From contig JAIUMG010000046.1 in the NCBI GenBank assembly GCA_022565655.1, positions 1-14,120 of the forward strand: DNA of 14,120 nucleotides, read 5' to 3'. The notes below the pieces were generated by a model, which worked only from the letters and a program-made list of their open reading frames with translations, made no database searches and was not told the origin of the DNA. Of the stretch, positions 1 through 6,002 are shown piece after piece; the first letter of the stretch is position 1, and every line of letters begins with the position of its first letter. The stretch comes from Alkalimonas sp. (GTDB taxonomy: Bacteria > Pseudomonadota > Gammaproteobacteria > Enterobacterales > Alteromonadaceae). The position numbers and the translations under genes were made by a program.

Positions 1-636
1 CGGTAAGCCATACACCAAATCCAGATTGATAGAACGAAACCCCAGCGCTTTGGCTTGTTGCACCAGCTGCCTGACCAAATCGGCATCCTGCACCCGATTG
101 ATGCTAATTTGCACCTGCTGATCAAAATCCTGTACGCCATAGCTCACCCGGTTAAAGCCTAATTGCCGCAAATGTGCCAGTTTTTCCAGGCTGCAACTAC
201 GGGGATCAATTTCAATGCTGAGTTCATCAAGTGCTGAACAATCGAAATAACGTTGAAATAACGCCATTAAACGGCTGAGTTGCCGCTCGGTTAAAAAGGT
301 TGGCGTACCACCGCCCAAATGAATTTGCCCGATGGAGCGATGTGCTACCAAAGGTTGATACAGCGCCATCTCCTGCTCCAATGCATCCAGGTAGCGATCG
401 GCCTTGTGCTGATGACGGCTAATTACCTTATTGCAGCCACAGTAGTAACACAGCTGATGGCAAAACGGCAGATGCAGGTACAGGCTCAGCTCACCGCTGG
501 ATTGTTGCAGGGTGCTTGCCACACTGGCCAGCTCGAAAGGCGCCTGCAATACCAGTGCTGTTGGGTACGAGGTATAACGGGGCCCATTGATATTGTACTT
601 GGCAATCAATGCGGGGTCCCACTCTATAGTTGGCAT
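1..636 (-). CDS. hemN: Oxygen-independent coproporphyrinogen III oxidase (partial)
   Basis: This radical-SAM enzyme performs the oxygen-independent oxidative decarboxylation of coproporphyrinogen III to protoporphyrinogen IX in haem synthesis, in the cytoplasm. The N-terminal 212 residues are visible and the gene runs off the left edge. It has GPRYTSYPTA at about residues 18-27, the radical-SAM cluster motif C59-x3-C63-x2-C66-x-C68 (CHQLCYYCGC) and the glycine-rich HLGGGTPT loop, all typical of HemN and not of the HemW look-alikes. I chose the ATG at 636 because GAG sits 7 bases upstream of it. An in-frame ATG at 648 would add four residues but has GAG directly adjacent. An FNR/ANR-like site lies about 60 bases upstream, which fits the usual anaerobic induction of hemN. 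Confidence 0.96.
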   Translation of the reverse strand, partial: MPTIEWDPALIAKYNINGPRYTSYPTALVLQAPFELASVASTLQQSSGELSLYLHLPFCHQLCYYCGCNKVISRHQHKADRYLDALEQEMALYQPLVAHRSIGQIHLGGGTPTFLTERQLSRLMALFQRYFDCSALDELSIEIDPRSCSLEKLAHLRQLGFNRVSYGVQDFDQQVQISINRVQDADLVRQLVQQAKALGFRSINLDLVYGLP

Positions 637-683
637 GGCAGTTCTCATCTCGACGAAATCAATGCTCAGTCTACCTGAGTGTC

Positions 684-709
684 ATCAACACAGCTTTGAT
701 CTGACGCAA
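684..709 (-). promoter_or_regulatory. Possible FNR/ANR-type site upstream of hemN
   Basis: TTGAT-CTGA-CGCAA at 696-709 matches 8 of the 10 defined bases of the TTGAT-N4-ATCAA consensus. An extra ATCAA half-site lies at 684-688, forming a small dyad with TTGAT. It sits about 60 bases upstream of the hemN start, a normal place for an FNR-family activator. The rest of 637-846 holds no gene that I can see. This is a pattern match by eye only. Confidence 0.35.
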
Positions 710-846
710 GAAACCATGGCGGTTCAACACTAACACACGCGCTAGAGCCTATGCGCGCTGCCGCACCGACATCGATGCAACCTCAGCCTATAGTTGATTT
801 CCAGTTCGCACAATACTGTGCTGACTGCGCACATACCGAGGTTTTT

Positions 847-1014
847 ATGAACCAGAACAACGACAAAAACAATGCTGGAAAATCTGCCCAGCCGAATCAA
901 ACCACCAACAACCCTAAAGGTGATAACAAAGGCCAAAAAGGTCAGTCATCTACCTTGCCAGCTGGTGAACCGAAACAACCTAAGCAAGATCCACAAAAAG
1001 CATCGAAAAATTAG
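847..1014 (+). CDS. Small disordered Asn/Gln/Lys-rich protein
   Basis: A 55-residue hydrophilic peptide starting MNQNNDKNNAGK. It has almost no hydrophobic residues, no cysteine and no aromatic residue. It is rich in Asn, Gln, Lys, Pro and Gly, with KG repeats in the middle and KQPKQ-type repeats near the end, so it should be intrinsically disordered. I prefer the ATG at 847 because GAGG lies 6 bases upstream; the same frame stays open to an ATG at 751, but that part reads differently. It is divergent from hemN and is followed by a strong hairpin. I do not recognise a family. The composition resembles hydrophilin-like stress peptides, which would fit the neighbouring genes, but no function can be assigned. 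Confidence 0.6.
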   Translation: MNQNNDKNNAGKSAQPNQTTNNPKGDNKGQKGQSSTLPAGEPKQPKQDPQKASKN

Positions 1015-1039
1015 TAAAACCACCTAAGCAAGCACGAGC

Positions 1040-1064
1040 TGCCGGTATCCAACGGATACCGGCA
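1040..1064. repeat. Perfect 11-bp stem hairpin after the small ORF
   Basis: GCCGGTATCC-AAC-GGATACCGGC is a perfect inverted repeat with a 3-base loop, extended by one T-A pair outside. It starts 26 bases after the stop at 1014. It lacks a following T-run on either strand, so it is not a canonical intrinsic terminator. It may protect the 3' end of the message or act as a weak terminator. Confidence 0.6.
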
Positions 1065-1084
1065 CATTAGGAGTTTGGGGTATC

Positions 1085-1201
1085 TTAGAAAGACATCCGC
1101 TTAGGCCCGAATCTCTTCACTTTGTATAAGGTTTGATCTGTAGCTTCCAGCAATGGCAAGTAAGCGGAGCAAGTGAAGATGCCATGCTTTCTTGCGTTAT
1201 T
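1085..1201 (-). pseudogene. Degraded C-terminal fragment of a GGDEF-domain protein
   Basis: On the minus strand, codons ending at the TAA of 1087-1085 spell LLEATDQTLYKVKRFG and then PKRMSF. This is the usual end of a GGDEF domain (pattern ADxALYxAKxxGxN). The frame is open upstream only to about 1222, with no GGDEF motif and no plausible start, so only the last helix and strand survive. It lies 3' of the DUF3185 gene on the same strand. It would be a third GGDEF relic in the window, beside the intact genes at 3212 and 8476. The match rests on a short motif, so it could be chance, but the spacing of D, ALY, K and G is right for the family. Confidence 0.45.
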
Positions 1202-1272
1202 GACTCGGCAATGCAACAAAACGGCTCATCATCGCCAAGTACTATTTTTCACAGCAACCACTGTTCGCCAGA

Positions 1273-1503
1273 TTAATAGCTCCCAGACGACTTACCGATC
1301 ACCAGCAGTGCCAGGCCAGCCACAGTTGCCGCAGCGCCAAGCAGAATGAACCAGATCGTTGAGTCCGTGAAACGGCCGGTAAAGGCCTCTGTCACCTGAT
1401 CACCAATACTTTGCGACGATTGATAGGCGAAAAACAACAGGATCAACCCAACCACAAGCAGCACGATGGCAAAAACTTTATTATTCATTAGTTCAATCAT
1501 CAT
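1273..1503 (-). CDS. DUF3185 family small membrane protein
   Basis: A 76-residue inner-membrane protein with two transmembrane helices, at about residues 8-27 and 49-70, joined by a polar loop (YQSSQSIGDQVTEAFTG). The NNKVFAIVLLVVGLILL start, the SQSxGxQVxEAFTG loop and the second helix match the DUF3185 family, whose role is unknown. I chose the ATG at 1503 because AGAAGGA lies just upstream; ATGs at 1500 and 1488 are alternatives, and most relatives begin near MNNK (1488). The start overlaps the last 11 bases of the CsbD-like ORF upstream, so the two are very probably translationally coupled. The short C-terminal tail is SSGSY. Confidence 0.85.
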   Translation of the reverse strand: MMIELMNNKVFAIVLLVVGLILLFFAYQSSQSIGDQVTEAFTGRFTDSTIWFILLGAAATVAGLALLVIGKSSGSY

Positions 1504-1654
1504 TTATTCCTTCTAAAATAGTATGAGTTTTACGCCCCCCCCTTTCAGCTTTGCCCTTTTTATTCATACGCTTGTCATCGGTAACTTTATCAGCAACCTC
1601 GTAATCTTTTCTCTTATTCTGATTTTCCTTACTTTTGTCCTGATGCCTGTTCAT
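1493..1654 (-). CDS. CsbD-like small stress peptide
   Basis: A 53-residue, highly charged peptide starting MNRHQDKSKE. GGAG lies 8 bases upstream of its ATG. The stretch VADKVTDDKRMNKKGKAERGG followed by RKTHTILEGINDD resembles the CsbD core (pattern VAGKVTxDKxxExxGKAEKxxGKVQxxYGDxxxD). CsbD proteins are small general-stress proteins of unclear mechanism in many bacteria. Its TGA lies inside the start of the DUF3185 gene, giving an 11-base overlap, so the two form an operon. A run of eight G (C8 at 1535-1542 on the plus strand) encodes the GG within ERGGRK, and slippage there would shift the frame. The plus-strand frame across the same bases reads as a low-complexity hydrophobic string and is judged spurious. 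Family assignment is by pattern only; the ORF itself is well supported by its start signal and coupling. Confidence 0.65.
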   Translation of the reverse strand: MNRHQDKSKENQNKRKDYEVADKVTDDKRMNKKGKAERGGRKTHTILEGINDD

Positions 1655-1697
1655 AAGCAATTCTCCAGAATGTTGGTGATGTCAGCTCTACCTCTTA

Positions 1698-1711
1698 CCA
1701 TGAACTCATGG
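1698..1711. promoter_or_regulatory. 14-bp dyad upstream of the CsbD-like gene
   Basis: CCATGA-AC-TCATGG is a perfect inverted repeat located 43 bases upstream of the CsbD-like start codon. It could be an operator for the CsbD-like/DUF3185 unit. No matching copy was noticed elsewhere in the window. Confidence 0.3.
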
Positions 1712-1786
1712 CGATACGGAGTAGAACTAGCAGGGTAATTGAAACATGTTAGCTGGTCTGTACGATGCCGCACTTATACTGAGCTT

Positions 1787-1818
1787 AAAAAAACGGCAGG
1801 GGTTTTCACCTCTGCCGT
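1787..1818 (-). terminator. Intrinsic terminator of the double PRC-barrel gene
   Basis: Read on the minus strand, ACGGCAGAGG-TGAA-AACCCCTGCCGT forms a GC-rich stem and is followed by a run of seven T. It begins about 35 bases after the stop codon at 1853. This is a canonical Rho-independent terminator and separates the PRC-barrel gene from the CsbD-like/DUF3185 unit downstream. Confidence 0.88.
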
Positions 1819-1852
1819 CCATGCATTTCACAGATAGTGAAACTAGTGGATA

Positions 1853-2830
1853 TTAATCACGTTTAGCAAACTTAGGCGCCGAGTTAAGATCGGCACGAGT
1901 AACATCTACCCGTAATTCCTGCTTATCACTAGTGCCGGAACTAGTAATATTATCCCAGCCAATGGCAACGTCTTTCTGCCCCATGCCGAGGAAACCACCA
2001 ACACTAACTACAATAGCCACAATCTGGCCGCTGCCGTCAAGAATGAGATCATCTACCGAGCCAATATTCTCATTGTCATTGGTACGAACATCAGTTCCTA
2101 TCAGGTTACTCGCATGCATACCGTTATAAGGTACTGAGTCGATATGACCCCGGTTGTGCATGCTTGACTGATCGCGCGAATTGCGTCGATCGGTTGCTTG
2201 ATTCAAACCAGACTGGTTGGCACCTTGTTTCGCGTGCGCTTGCTCGCTCTTTGCTTGACCTTGCTGTGCACGTTGTTGTGCAGTTTGACTACGCTGATTG
2301 TTTCTGTCAGTAGCAGATTGCGTACCGTATTGATCACGCTTCTCAAACTTGGGTGCCGCCTCCAGATCCGCGCGAGTCATATCAACACGCAACTCTTGGT
2401 TATCACCTGTACCAGACTTGGTTATATTATCCCAGCCAATGGCAACGTCTTTCTGGCCTATACCTAAGAAACCACCAACACTGACGACAATAGCCACAAC
2501 CAGGCCATCATCATCAATAATCAAGTCATCAACCGAACCGATATCTTCATTATCGTTGGTGCGGACATCAGTACCAATCAAGTTGCTCGCATGAGAACCA
2601 TTGTGCGGGGCTACATCGATATGGCCCCGGTTTTGCGAGCGTGGCTCACTGCGTGAATTGTGTCGATCAGTCTTTTTCTGCAAATCAGACTGTTTGGCAG
2701 CTTGTTGTGTGTTTTGCTCATATTGTGATTTTTTAGGCGAAGTGGATTGCTCAGCCATCACACTGCTTGCACCCAGTGTGATAGCTGGTGTAACCAATGC
2801 ATAGAAAACATACGAATGTAGCTTTTTCAT
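1853..2830 (-). CDS. Exported protein with two tandem PRC-barrel domains
   Basis: A 325-residue protein with a Sec signal peptide (MKKLHSYVFYALVTPAITLG, likely cleaved after VMA at residue 26). Two nearly identical PRC-barrel domains lie at about 80-166 and 239-325. The linkers are rich in Gln, Asn, Ser and Arg and probably unstructured. Each repeat begins RGHID, then HASNLIGTDVRTNDNE, IGSVDDLI, VVSVGGFLG and QKDVAIGWDNI, and ends in APKF-KRD. The repeats are 159 residues (477 bases) apart. PRC barrels are small beta-barrels that bind RNA or protein partners, and exported versions occur in stress and sporulation contexts. GAGGAG 6 bases before the ATG is a strong ribosome site, and a terminator follows. 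The pattern implies an in-frame internal duplication. Its ligand and precise role are unknown. Confidence 0.9.
   Translation of the reverse strand: MKKLHSYVFYALVTPAITLGASSVMAEQSTSPKKSQYEQNTQQAAKQSDLQKKTDRHNSRSEPRSQNRGHIDVAPHNGSHASNLIGTDVRTNDNEDIGSVDDLIIDDDGLVVAIVVSVGGFLGIGQKDVAIGWDNITKSGTGDNQELRVDMTRADLEAAPKFEKRDQYGTQSATDRNNQRSQTAQQRAQQGQAKSEQAHAKQGANQSGLNQATDRRNSRDQSSMHNRGHIDSVPYNGMHASNLIGTDVRTNDNENIGSVDDLILDGSGQIVAIVVSVGGFLGMGQKDVAIGWDNITSSGTSDKQELRVDVTRADLNSAPKFAKRD
1855..2640 (-). repeat. Intragenic tandem duplication (477-bp offset)
   Basis: The DNA for the two PRC-barrel units, about 1855-2160 and 2335-2640, aligns with a constant 477-base offset. For example, TATCCCAGCCAATGGCAACG occurs at 1951 and again at 2428. 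The copies differ mostly at third codon positions, so the duplication is not very recent and both copies have been kept under protein-level selection. Confidence 0.8.
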
Positions 2831-2999
2831 GTGAATCTCCTCGAATCGGATGCGTCAATCAGACAACATGTCCGATCTAATCGCTTCATCACAGCTGATC
2901 TTCCTCAATATAATTATCGGGAAGATGCTGAACCGCCATAAGATCTGGCATTCAGGATGAGCACCTAAATTACTCCCAACAAGCTGATGTGTCGGTTCG

Positions 3000-3182
3000 T
3001 TGACGCACTTACGAGAAAACAGTCAAAATAAAAAACACACCAAGGTAGCTGAAAAAAGCCAAAATTGGACCGTGATTGCGGTGATTCAACCCGTTAGCCG
3101 TAAATGGAGAGAGCACTGGTACGAAATGTTCGATACCGCACAGTTCAATGCGCTTTTTGAGGATAAGCTAATCGATAATTAG
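3000..3182 (+). CDS. Unrecognised 60-residue ORF upstream of the diguanylate cyclase gene
   Basis: The frame opens after a TGA at 2985-2987, and the only early start is a TTG at 3000 with no clear ribosome site. The translation is protein-like in its second half (KWREHWYEMFDTAQFNALFEDK), with several aromatic residues and an amphipathic pattern. It ends 29 bases before the GGDEF gene in the same direction. I do not recognise the family. It could be a small protein made from a TTG start and cotranscribed with the cyclase, the remnant of a longer gene that lost its 5' end, or a chance frame. Confidence 0.35.
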   Translation: MTHLRENSQNKKHTKVAEKSQNWTVIAVIQPVSRKWREHWYEMFDTAQFNALFEDKLIDN

Positions 3183-3211
3183 CTTTATTTTTCAACAGCA
3201 CTAGGGCGGCG

Positions 3212-3937
3212 ATGATGAATATACCAGTCAGTACAAATCCACATTTACTGCAAAGTACGGTGTTGCAATTGCACCTGAATGCGTTACATAGCGATATGAC
3301 CGACATGCGCTGTGAAGTTGCACTGCAACAAAAGCATTGGCACCTGCAACAACAACAGCTACAGCAAGACAATCGAGTGTTATCACTCGCCTTGCTTCAG
3401 GCCGGTGCGCTTAACAGCAACAGTCAGGCTCAGTTAAAGCAACTGACTCACGACAGCCAATGCGATGCACTGACACAAACACTGAACCGCAATATTATGC
3501 TGGACCGGATTGGCCACGCCATCAGCCTAGCCACACGGCAACACCATCAGTTTGCACTGCTCTTTATCGATTTAGATAACTTTAAACCTGTTAATGATCA
3601 ACATGGCCATGCGGCAGGCGACGCTGCGCTTCAGCAGGTCAGCCAGCGTTTAACGGCTGCCATACGTGATAGCGATGCAGTCAGCCGCCATGGTGGTGAT
3701 GAGTTTTTGCTATTGCTCAATAACATCAATCATCGAAGTGATGCAATCAGCTTCAGCAGTAAGCTGTGCACAATTTTGGCGCAACCATACTTGATTGATG
3801 GCGGCTCTATTTCATTATCAGCCAGTATAGGCATCGCGCTATTTCCAGAGCATGGTAATAGCCCCCAAAGTCTGATCAGCTACGCTGACGCTGCCATGTA
3901 CCAGGCCAAACAAGCTGGCGGCGGCAGAGTCTGCTAG
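3212..3937 (+). CDS. Diguanylate cyclase (GGDEF domain)
   Basis: A 241-residue cytoplasmic protein expected to make the second messenger c-di-GMP from two GTP. Residues 15-80 form a Gln- and Leu-rich coiled coil that probably drives dimerisation; no sensor domain or membrane helix is visible. The GGDEF domain spans about 82-241. It has DALTQTLNR, the metal-binding FID-LD-NF (D120), NDQHGHAAGD, an intact GGDEF at 161-165 and the C-terminal ADAAMYQAKQAG. The product-inhibition I-site RxxD is present as R152-D-S-D155, exactly five residues before GGDEF, so feedback control is expected. The start is the ATG at 3212 (or 3215) after AGGGCG. At 8476 lies a related protein with a degraded active site, suggesting that the two arose by duplication and may act as a pair. 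Confidence 0.92.
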   Translation: MMNIPVSTNPHLLQSTVLQLHLNALHSDMTDMRCEVALQQKHWHLQQQQLQQDNRVLSLALLQAGALNSNSQAQLKQLTHDSQCDALTQTLNRNIMLDRIGHAISLATRQHHQFALLFIDLDNFKPVNDQHGHAAGDAALQQVSQRLTAAIRDSDAVSRHGGDEFLLLLNNINHRSDAISFSSKLCTILAQPYLIDGGSISLSASIGIALFPEHGNSPQSLISYADAAMYQAKQAGGGRVC

Positions 3938-3966
3938 CAATTAAATCGGCGCTAAGCGCGCTGGCG

Positions 3967-3984
3967 TACTGAGCAGGCTCAGTA
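3967..3984. repeat. 18-bp dyad TACTGAGC-AG-GCTCAGTA
   Basis: A perfect inverted repeat with 8-base arms between the diguanylate cyclase gene and the YqjD-like operon, 30 bases after the former's stop. No T-run follows on the plus strand, although AAAA follows, which would give a short U-run for minus-strand transcripts only. It may be an operator for the downstream operon or a 3' hairpin of the cyclase message. Confidence 0.4.
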
Positions 3985-4047
3985 AAACCAATACACTCTA
4001 AGCCAGACTTCGGCAAACCTGCTGTCGCTGACATTAACGGAGCTTCC

Positions 4048-4407
4048 ATGAACAAGCCAACAGAAACCAATAGCGCCCAAAGCACCTTCGACCGCGGTGT
4101 CGACTCAGCCTCCGACAGTGTGCATAAAGCCATTGATAGTGCATCGGATGCGACGGGACCGGCCATTAAAAAAGCCACCGATTCCGCTCACCATACTGTG
4201 GACTCAATGGCCAAGGGCGCTCACCATGCTGCCGAGACGGTATCTGCCAAAAGTACCCAGCTGCAGAACCTGCAACACCAACTTACTGAGAACACCAGAG
4301 CGCAGGTGCGTAATCACCCACTGCTATCGCTGGGTGTCGCTTTGGCTGGTGGGGCACTCTTTGCCATGTGGTTAAACCGCAATGCCGGTGGAAACCATGG
4401 CAGCTGA
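4048..4407 (+). CDS. YqjD/ElaB (DUF883)-like membrane-anchored protein
   Basis: A 119-residue protein with a long Ala-, Ser-, His- and Lys-rich helical region (about 15-85, repeats such as DSASDS, DSASDA and KKATDSAHH) and one C-terminal transmembrane helix at about 91-108 (PLLSLGVALAGGALFAMWL), ending NRNAGGNHGS. This is the layout of the E. coli YqjD/ElaB/YgaM family: tail-anchored inner-membrane proteins reported to bind ribosomes in stationary phase under RpoS control. The sequence match is to architecture and the RNHPLxSLGVA anchor, not to the whole length. ACGGAG lies 6 bases upstream of the ATG. It is the first gene of a tightly packed three-gene operon; its stop lies inside the start of the next gene. 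Confidence 0.82.
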   Translation: MNKPTETNSAQSTFDRGVDSASDSVHKAIDSASDATGPAIKKATDSAHHTVDSMAKGAHHAAETVSAKSTQLQNLQHQLTENTRAQVRNHPLLSLGVALAGGALFAMWLNRNAGGNHGS

Positions 4408-4831
4408 GCCAGACCAAACACCCGCTGATGCGGGTGTTTCTTCATCCACGCCGGATCTCAGCGTTGAGCTGTCCGGCTGGTGGTTGCAGGTCAAAGTTTT
4501 ATTGCACAACCAACTGCAGTTACTCACACTGGAAGGCGAGCGTGTTGCCAGAAGCATGGTCGCCTTGCTGGTATTTGGCCTGATTGCAGGCTTGCTGGCT
4601 CTGACTTTGTGGTTTGGCCTGCTGGCCCAGATCGTGTTGCTGGCACAACAAAGTACACTATCTGCCTGGCAATCCCTCGGGCTGGCGATGATCGTCAATT
4701 TACTTGGCTTGTGGTATGTGCTGCGACGTTGTGCCTATTACAGCAGCTTGCTGCGCTTCCCTGCGACCCTGCAAAGCCTGCGTCCCACTCAAGCGACAAC
4801 CAAGGAGCCTGAAGATGCTGCCATCATCTGA
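4397..4831 (+). CDS. YqjE-like / phage holin family membrane protein
   Basis: A 144-residue inner-membrane protein. A polar N-terminus and an amphipathic helix (about 22-50, WWLQVKVLLHNQLQLLTLEGER) precede two hydrophobic helices at about 54-80 and 90-111, then a polar tail. This matches YqjE, often labelled phage holin family (superfamily III), which sits downstream of yqjD in E. coli. The holin label reflects a domain model; no lysis role is implied here. I chose the ATG at 4397 because GGTGGA lies 5 bases upstream; the ATG at 4382 is an alternative adding five residues. It overlaps the preceding gene by 11 bases and the next gene by 17 bases, so the three are very likely translationally coupled. 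Confidence 0.85.
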   Translation: MAAEPDQTPADAGVSSSTPDLSVELSGWWLQVKVLLHNQLQLLTLEGERVARSMVALLVFGLIAGLLALTLWFGLLAQIVLLAQQSTLSAWQSLGLAMIVNLLGLWYVLRRCAYYSSLLRFPATLQSLRPTQATTKEPEDAAII

Positions 4832-5117
4832 ACTGGATCAACGGATCCATCAACTGCTGCTGCAAATCCCTGAGCAGCGACGGCAACTGCACAGCCAAAC
4901 TCATACTCTGACAGCTGCGCTTCGGGTGCGCCTAAGTACCCCTGCAAGCCTTGCTATCGCTGCTGCAAGCGGAGCACTCCTTGGCCTTTGGCTACAAAAG
5001 CGCGGCAGTCAAATCCACCTTACGCTGGCAGATACCATGGGCGAACTGTTCTCTATCTGGCACAGCCTATACCCCAATACATGGTTTAATTTATGGCGTA
5101 CCTTGCTTAGTAAGTAG
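4815..5117 (+). CDS. YqjK-like small membrane protein
   Basis: A 100-residue protein with an N-terminal helical region rich in Gln and Arg (LDQRIHQLLLQIPEQRRQLH), a single hydrophobic segment at about 54-69 (PASLAIAAASGALLGLWL) and a Trp-rich C-terminus (IWHSLYPNTWFNLWRTLL). By position and layout (QR-rich helix, central hydrophobic stretch, Trp/Arg tail ending in WRxLL) it corresponds to YqjK, third in the E. coli yqjD-yqjE-yqjK order. The direct sequence match is weak. AAGGAG lies 8 bases before the ATG. Its 3' end overlaps the convergent Crp/Fnr gene by 27 bases, so no terminator lies between them. Function unknown. Confidence 0.75.
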   Translation: MLPSSELDQRIHQLLLQIPEQRRQLHSQTHTLTAALRVRLSTPASLAIAAASGALLGLWLQKRGSQIHLTLADTMGELFSIWHSLYPNTWFNLWRTLLSK

Positions 5118-5849
5118 CCTCAACTCAGTATCAGCCGTTGGTGCTCCCAAAAAACGCCGATACTCATCCTGAGCGGTTTGATAACAGACACAGCTTGCAT
5201 GCTCCAGAGCCACTCGATTGAGGACGCTGATCTTACCTCGGCTGTATCGGATCCAATCATGTTGCTGCAACAAACCGGCAGCCACTGTCACACCACTACG
5301 ACGCACCCCCAGCATATCAGCCAGTAACTGATGAGTTAGATAAAACTCATTGCTATGGGCACGATCGTGGCTCATCAGCAACCAGCGCACCAAGCGCTGC
5401 TCCAATTCATGGAAGTGCGCGCAGGCGGTATTTTGTGATAACTGCGTCATCAGAACAAACAAGTATTGCTTAATGATATAGCGCAGTTGAGGGCAATTGC
5501 TCAGCAGCTGCTGCAGCACCACCAGCTCAATTCGCCAGGCCGTCCCTTTACCCTGAACTACTGCTTGCGTCGGGGCCGTGGTTACGCCTAGCACCAAAGT
5601 TCCACCCAGCATGCCCTCATTACCGATTAAACCAATTTCCAGTGGTTTATGACCGGCCACTGCAGTCATCAGTGAAATAAAACCACTCATCGGAAAATAT
5701 AAATAGCGGTAACGTTGATGCGCTTCACACAACACAGCACCAAACGTCAGCTCAACCATCTCACAATGAGGAAGCAACAATAAGCGTTCTTCAGCAGGTA
5801 ACAGTTCAAGCAAGTGATTTGCAATAACTGGCGGAGTTAACTCAGGCAC
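5091..5849 (-). CDS. Crp/Fnr family transcriptional regulator (copy 1)
   Basis: A 252-residue DNA-binding regulator. An N-terminal cNMP-binding-type beta-roll (about 15-115: FGAVLCE, YLYFPMSGFISLM, EIGLIGNEGMLGG) is followed by a long dimer helix (about 112-145). A C-terminal winged helix (HTH_Crp type, about 168-215: LLADMLGVRRSGVTVAAGLL then IRYSRGKISVLNR) completes it. There is no FNR iron-sulphur cysteine set and no canonical CRP cAMP-binding ER-S motif, so the signal is unknown. I chose the GTG at 5849, after AAAGG, because it gives the length of its paralogue and because a TATACT -10 box lies upstream at 5917-5922. A TTG at 5966 would add 39 residues and would start upstream of that box. 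It is paralogous to the next gene, and its 3' end overlaps the YqjK-like gene. Confidence 0.87.
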   Translation of the reverse strand: MPELTPPVIANHLLELLPAEERLLLLPHCEMVELTFGAVLCEAHQRYRYLYFPMSGFISLMTAVAGHKPLEIGLIGNEGMLGGTLVLGVTTAPTQAVVQGKGTAWRIELVVLQQLLSNCPQLRYIIKQYLFVLMTQLSQNTACAHFHELEQRLVRWLLMSHDRAHSNEFYLTHQLLADMLGVRRSGVTVAAGLLQQHDWIRYSRGKISVLNRVALEHASCVCYQTAQDEYRRFLGAPTADTELRLLTKQGTP

Positions 5850-5916
5850 AAAAGTGACCTTTAGCACGGGTAGCCTGTAACGGCATAAGGCAGGTGCTAT
5901 GCAACCTTGAGGATGG

Positions 5917-5947
5917 AGTATAATTGGTTCGATACCTTGCTTCGGTA
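5917..5947 (-). promoter_or_regulatory. Promoter and dyad for Crp/Fnr copy 1
   Basis: On the minus strand a TATACT -10 hexamer (5922-5917) is preceded by TACCGAAGCAAGGTATC (5947-5931), an imperfect dyad with GATACC and GGTACG ends. Essentially the same half-sites occur upstream of the second regulator at 6799-6826. The dyad covers the expected -35 region, which fits an activator or autorepressor site. No convincing -35 hexamer is seen. Confidence 0.4.
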
Positions 5948-6002
5948 CGCTGAACAACTTAGCCAATGCCTTTCACCGGAGCAGGTAGCCTTTTGCCCAG
6001 AA

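Noticed and set aside
319..678. Plus-strand ORF of 119 codons inside hemN
   Set aside because: It lies wholly on the opposite strand of a clear HemN coding region and has no recognisable motif.
1523..1738. Plus-strand ORF of 71 codons, hydrophobic
   Set aside because: It is antisense to the CsbD-like ORF, has no ribosome site, and its hydrophobic string is what the complement of Lys/Asp/Glu codons produces.
4397..4831. Phage holin / prophage remnant reading of the YqjE-like gene
   Set aside because: No endolysin, integrase or structural gene is nearby, and the order matches the chromosomal yqjD-yqjE-yqjK set.
5849..5966. N-terminal extension of Crp/Fnr copy 1 from a TTG at 5966
   Set aside because: The added 39 residues have no counterpart in the paralogue, and a TATACT promoter element lies within that stretch.
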